Assembly: GCF_000513115.1 (NCBI RefSeq)
Contig: NZ_BAUU01000003.1
Location: 123,051 to 187,050, forward strand
Origin: Halalkalibacter hemicellulosilyticusJCM 9152
GTDB lineage: Bacteria; Bacillota; Bacilli; Bacillales; Bacillaceae_D
Direction of reading: 5' to 3'
DNA: 64,000 nt
Position 1 is the stretch's first letter; each line of letters begins with the position of its first letter. This document shows positions 60,766 through 64,000 of the stretch, one piece after another. A program made the translations under genes and the position numbers. Below the pieces are notes generated by a model. The model did no database searches. It had not been told where the DNA came from and worked only from the letters and a program-made list of their open reading frames with translations.

Positions 60766-61643
60766 TGAAGATCGGAAAAGTCATAACTGCAATGGTAACT
60801 CCTTTTAATAGCGAAGGAAAGGTTGATTATGAACAAACGAAAAAGCTATTGGATCATTTGATTGCTAATGGTAGTGATGCTATTATTCTAGCTGGTACGA
60901 CAGGTGAGTCACCTACATTGACCTATGATGAAAAAGTTAGCTTATTTAAATTAGCTGTAGATTACACACAGAAAAGAGTTCCTATTATCGCTGGAACTGG
61001 AACAAATAATACTCGAGCATCCATTCATCTTACAGAAGTGGCTACGAAGCTCGGTGTAGACGGAATCTTACTCGTTTCTCCTTACTACAATAAACCCTCA
61101 CAACTAGGTATATATGAACACTTCAAAGCCATTGCTCAAGCAACCCATTTACCAATCATGCTCTATAATATTCCAAGTCGAACAGGAAGTCAGATTGATG
61201 CTAGCACAACGATATCTTTGTCGAAGATTGAGAACATTCAAGCAATTAAGGAATCTAGCGGAGATCTAGAACTAATGGCTACAATTATTGAAAATACAGA
61301 TGACCATTTTCAAGTCTATACAGGTGATGATTCTCAAGCCTTGCCGTCATTAGCAATTGGCGCGAAAGGTGTAGTCTCTGTAGCTGCGCATCTTATCGGC
61401 AAAGAGATACAAAATATGATAAACGCTTATTTAAATGGAAACGTTGTAGAAGCAGCTCAATTACATCGCCAGCTGTTACCTATTATGAAAGCATTATTTA
61501 TTGCACCTAATCCTGTATGTGTGAAATATGCTATTTCTCAATTGCATTTTAACGTTGGTTCAGTTAGGTTACCGCTAGCTTCCATTACAAAAGTGGAAAA
61601 AGAATTAATCGATCAACAGATAAGACAAATTAATAATGGTTAA
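60762..61643 (+). CDS. dapA: 4-hydroxy-tetrahydrodipicolinate synthase
   Basis: Condenses pyruvate with aspartate semialdehyde. It has 293 residues. The Schiff-base Lys is in QAIKESSGD (near residue 163) and the catalytic Tyr in MLYNIPSRTG. SD aaggag precedes ATG 60762, which overlaps the dapG stop (ATGATGA); the second ATG is possible. Its product feeds DAP and, through DpaAB, dipicolinate. Confidence 0.98.
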   Translation: MMKIGKVITAMVTPFNSEGKVDYEQTKKLLDHLIANGSDAIILAGTTGESPTLTYDEKVSLFKLAVDYTQKRVPIIAGTGTNNTRASIHLTEVATKLGVDGILLVSPYYNKPSQLGIYEHFKAIAQATHLPIMLYNIPSRTGSQIDASTTISLSKIENIQAIKESSGDLELMATIIENTDDHFQVYTGDDSQALPSLAIGAKGVVSVAAHLIGKEIQNMINAYLNGNVVEAAQLHRQLLPIMKALFIAPNPVCVKYAISQLHFNVGSVRLPLASITKVEKELIDQQIRQINNG

Positions 61644-61645
61644 GT

Positions 61646-61681
61646 AACAGCACGTTCAGCGATGTAGCCGAACGTGCTGTT
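61646..61681 (+). terminator. Palindromic hairpin after dapA
   Basis: AACAGCACGTTC / GAACGTGCTGTT is a perfect 12-bp stem (61646-61657 and 61670-61681) around a 12-nt loop. Very stable, but no T-run follows on the + strand, so termination would be inefficient or of another type. Confidence 0.55.
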
Positions 61682-62021
61682 GGACTGTTCTTATTGTGAT
61701 GATTCTATGAATGAACGTTATTATGAATGTTTATTATTGTTAATCGAGGAAAGACAGTCTTGTGTTTTAATTTGCTTTTCATGTATACTATGGATAGATG
61801 ATTTGTTCGGGTAAAAATGGAATCAATGTAATGGATGAGCTGAGTGGGTATAAGTATGCCTTCATGTATTTATTGCATTCACACAGTACGTATGTTCGGT
61901 TAATGATTGGCGGAAACTCGGGAATTCTCATATACAGCTATTCATTGAAGTCATTTTAGAAGTTGTGTGTTTTCTAAACAAGTTATTTTAATATAGAGTA
62001 TTGATGTAGGAGGAACATTCA
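61682..62021 (+). promoter_or_regulatory. Intergenic region with rnjB promoter and long leader
   Basis: A likely promoter is TTGTGT (61760-61765), 18 bp, TATACT (61784-61789). That leaves a 5' leader of about 225 nt before rnjB. Within it, 61831-61959 is an open frame of 42 codons from ATG to TAG, but it lacks an SD and its reality is doubtful. No terminator or tRNA is seen here. Confidence 0.5.
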
Positions 62022-63689
62022 TTGACAAAAGAAAATAATGAAAAAGTGCGTGTATTTGCCTTAGGAGGAGTCGGTGAAATAGGTAAAAACATGTATGTTG
62101 TTGAAGTAGACGAAGATATTTTAGTCATCGATGCAGGCCTGATGTTTCCTGATGATGACATGCTAGGTGTAGATATCGTCATTCCAGACGTTTCTTATCT
62201 TGTAGAAAATGAAGACCGAGTAAAAGCAATCATTTTGACACATGGGCATGAAGACCATATCGGTGGGCTTTCTTATGTGCTAAAGAAAATAAATGTCCCT
62301 GTTTTTGCGACAAAACTAACATTAGGGTTAGTAGAAGAGAAATTAAAAGAAGCAGGAATCTTAAAGGATGTCACATTGAATTTGGTTGATCACAATTCAA
62401 TCTTAACAATTGGTTCAACGGCTGTGTCTTTCTTCCGAACAAATCACAGCATTCCTGACTCTGTTGGAATATGTGTAGAAACGACTCAAGGGTCTATTGT
62501 ACATACAGGGGATTTTAAATTTGATCAAACACCTGTAGATGGGAAGCATGCTGAAATTGGTAAAATGGCAACAATTGGTCAAAATGGAGTCTTATGTTTA
62601 TTGTCTGATAGTACAAACGCAGAACGCCCTGGTACAACGAAGTCAGAAACTGAAGTTGGACAAGGAATAGCAGAGGTATTTGATCAAGCTGAAGGGCGAA
62701 TTATTGTCACTACCTTTGCTTCAAATGTACACAGAATTCAGCAAGTACTTCAAGCTGCTGTAACGACAAAGCGTAAGGTAGCGGTAGTTGGCAGAAGTAT
62801 GCTGAAAGTGGTTAAGATCGCTGCTAAGCTTGGTTATCTAGACATTCCAAAGGGGTTAATTATTGAAGTAGAAGATGTAAATACGTATCGTGATGAGCAA
62901 GTGGCCATTTTAACAACAGGAAGTCAAGGTGAGCCAATGTCTGCCCTGACGCGAATGGTTAAAGGAGCGCATCGTCAAATAACGATTAAAGTGACAGATA
63001 CGATTATTATTGCCGCTTCTGCCATTCCTGGAAATGAGAAATCAGTTTCCGCCATTATCGATAAGCTTCATCGAATTGGTGCTGAGGTTGTCTATGGACA
63101 AGCGAAGGTTCATGCTTCAGGACATGGGAGTCAAGATGAGTTGAAGCTAATGCTCAATTTAATGCGACCAACATACTTTGTCCCTATTCATGGTGAGTAC
63201 CGAATGCAGCATGCGCACAAAGAGCTTGCCATGACAGTTGGTATGAACGCTGACAATATTTTTCTTGTTGATAAAGGAGAAGTTGTCGAATTCGTTAATG
63301 GTCAAGCAAGAGTAGCAGGTAAGGTTCCTTCTGGGCACGTTTTAATTGATGGTCTTGGGGTTGGTGATGTAGGAAATATTGTCTTACGTGACCGACGTTT
63401 ATTATCAAAAGATGGTATTTTAGTCGTTGTTGTTACACTTAACAAAAAGACAGGAGAATTCATCTCAGGACCCAATATCATCTCACGAGGCTTTGTCTAT
63501 GTACGAGAATCAGAAAAGCTATTAGATGATGCGAATGAATTAGTTACGTCTATTTTAACAAAATGCGTAAGTGAAAATGTAAATGAATGGGCTTCTTTAA
63601 AGAGTAATGTCAGAGAAGGATTAAGTCGCTTCTTGTTTGAAAAAACGAAGAGAAGACCGATGATTTTACCAATAATTATGGAAGTATAG
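62022..63689 (+). CDS. rnjB: Ribonuclease J2
   Basis: Metallo-beta-lactamase/beta-CASP ribonuclease; with RNase J1 it matures and degrades RNA 5'-3'. It has 555 residues. The motif HGHEDHIGGLSYVL near residue 73 supplies the metal ligands. The position after dapA is that of B. subtilis rnjB (ymfA), hence J2 instead of J1. In J2 enzymes the motif is typically HGHEDHIGG as well, so context decides. Start TTG 62022 with SD aggaggaac (62010-62018). Confidence 0.93.
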   Translation: MTKENNEKVRVFALGGVGEIGKNMYVVEVDEDILVIDAGLMFPDDDMLGVDIVIPDVSYLVENEDRVKAIILTHGHEDHIGGLSYVLKKINVPVFATKLTLGLVEEKLKEAGILKDVTLNLVDHNSILTIGSTAVSFFRTNHSIPDSVGICVETTQGSIVHTGDFKFDQTPVDGKHAEIGKMATIGQNGVLCLLSDSTNAERPGTTKSETEVGQGIAEVFDQAEGRIIVTTFASNVHRIQQVLQAAVTTKRKVAVVGRSMLKVVKIAAKLGYLDIPKGLIIEVEDVNTYRDEQVAILTTGSQGEPMSALTRMVKGAHRQITIKVTDTIIIAASAIPGNEKSVSAIIDKLHRIGAEVVYGQAKVHASGHGSQDELKLMLNLMRPTYFVPIHGEYRMQHAHKELAMTVGMNADNIFLVDKGEVVEFVNGQARVAGKVPSGHVLIDGLGVGDVGNIVLRDRRLLSKDGILVVVVTLNKKTGEFISGPNIISRGFVYVRESEKLLDDANELVTSILTKCVSENVNEWASLKSNVREGLSRFLFEKTKRRPMILPIIMEV

Positions 63690-63759
63690 GTATTTGAAGA
63701 GGCTGGGAGAACCCCCTCCTCTAAATGGAAAAAAACGATGAAATTTTACTCTATAAATA

Positions 63760-63799
63760 AGTGGCTGTCACAGGTTCGTTCCATTGCGCTTCAGCCACT
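63760..63799 (+). repeat. Inverted repeat downstream of rnjB
   Basis: AGTGGCTG (63760-63767) and CAGCCACT (63792-63799) are a perfect 8-bp inverted repeat around 24 nt. It abuts repeat copy B. Similar GC-rich palindromes with CTTCAGCC cores are, as I recall, common between genes in some Bacillaceae. Confidence 0.5.
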
Positions 63800-63809
63800 C
63801 GCTTTTCAA

Positions 63810-63991
63810 GGGCACTGAAAAAGTTTGGTTTTTAACTTTTTTGGTGTCCTTTAAGCAACGTGCGTAACCGTTGCCTATTTTGAAAAGCTTGATACGAGTG
63901 AGTTTTTCGTATCAGTCTAGCAACGAGTGAAGCCATTGCTAGTCAAATCAAAGGTACTGATAAAGTTGATTTTTACTTTTTCAGTTGCCTC
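63810..63991 (+). repeat. Dispersed hairpin-rich repeat, copy B
   Basis: Best-preserved copy: hairpin 1 GGGCACTGAAAAAGTT with AACTTTTTTGGTGTCC; GCAACG..CGTTGC; GATACGA..TCGTATC; AGCAA..TTGCT; and hairpin 2 GGTACTGATAAAGT with ACTTTTTCAGTTGCC. It differs from copy A by scattered substitutions. It may continue past the end of the window (cctccgcgctttc). Confidence 0.8.
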
Positions 63992-64000
63992 CGCGCTTTC

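Noticed and set aside
61831..61959. 42-codon frame in the rnjB leader as a gene
   Set aside because: No SD and no recognisable family, so it is mentioned as an observation but not listed as a CDS.

Overview
This window is one continuous piece of a low-GC Gram-positive chromosome. Every confidently called gene is on the + strand. The gene order xerC(codV)-hslV-hslU-codY, the fla/che operon, then rpsB-tsf-pyrH-frr-uppS-cdsA-dxr-rasP-proS-polC, rimP-nusA-rnpM-rplGA-infB-ylxP-rbfA-truB-ribF-rpsO-pnp, ylxY-mlpA-ymxH-dpaA-dpaB-asd-dapG-dapA-rnjB follows the Bacillus subtilis chromosome almost gene for gene. The dipicolinate synthase genes imply an endospore former, and the full flagellar export/basal-body set implies motility. 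A Bacillaceae genus outside the B. subtilis group is the safe assignment; the sequence alone does not give the species.

Layout. 1-3465: end of a site-specific recombinase gene, the ClpQY (HslVU) protease and the CodY regulator. 3892-30137: the long fla/che operon (rod, MS ring, switch, export apparatus, hook, chemotaxis adaptation genes, sigma-D, a FapA-like protein and SwrB). 30148-33398: ribosomal protein S2, EF-Ts, UMP kinase and ribosome recycling factor. 33544-43952: isoprenoid/phospholipid genes, the RasP intramembrane protease, prolyl-tRNA synthetase and PolC. 44190-51564: the nusA-infB translation/transcription operon through ribosomal protein S15. 51753-56596: PNPase, a deacetylase-like spore/envelope protein, an M16 protease and a PRC-barrel protein. 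56859-61643: dipicolinate synthase followed by the aspartate-family pathway (asd, dapG, dapA), whose product feeds dipicolinate and diaminopimelate synthesis. 62022-63689: RNase J2.

Main anomalies. (1) cheA and cheW, which lie between cheB and cheC in the B. subtilis operon, are cleanly absent: cheB ends 9 nt before cheC. (2) Six genes, three of them normally essential (proS, polC, nusA) plus fliE, fliH and truB, each carry a single-base indel, mostly in short homopolymers. This looks like sequencing error more than gene decay. (3) A dispersed repeat rich in hairpins occurs three times, twice on + (about 39405-39585 and 63810-63991) and once inverted (about 56175-56290), always just downstream of a gene. 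(4) Several regulatory structures are visible: an SD-hairpin-start arrangement in front of swrD, a candidate sigma-K promoter for dpaAB, and structured leaders for rpsB, rpsO, rimP and rnjB. No genuinely new multi-gene system was found. The repeat family and the missing cheAW are the most unusual items.
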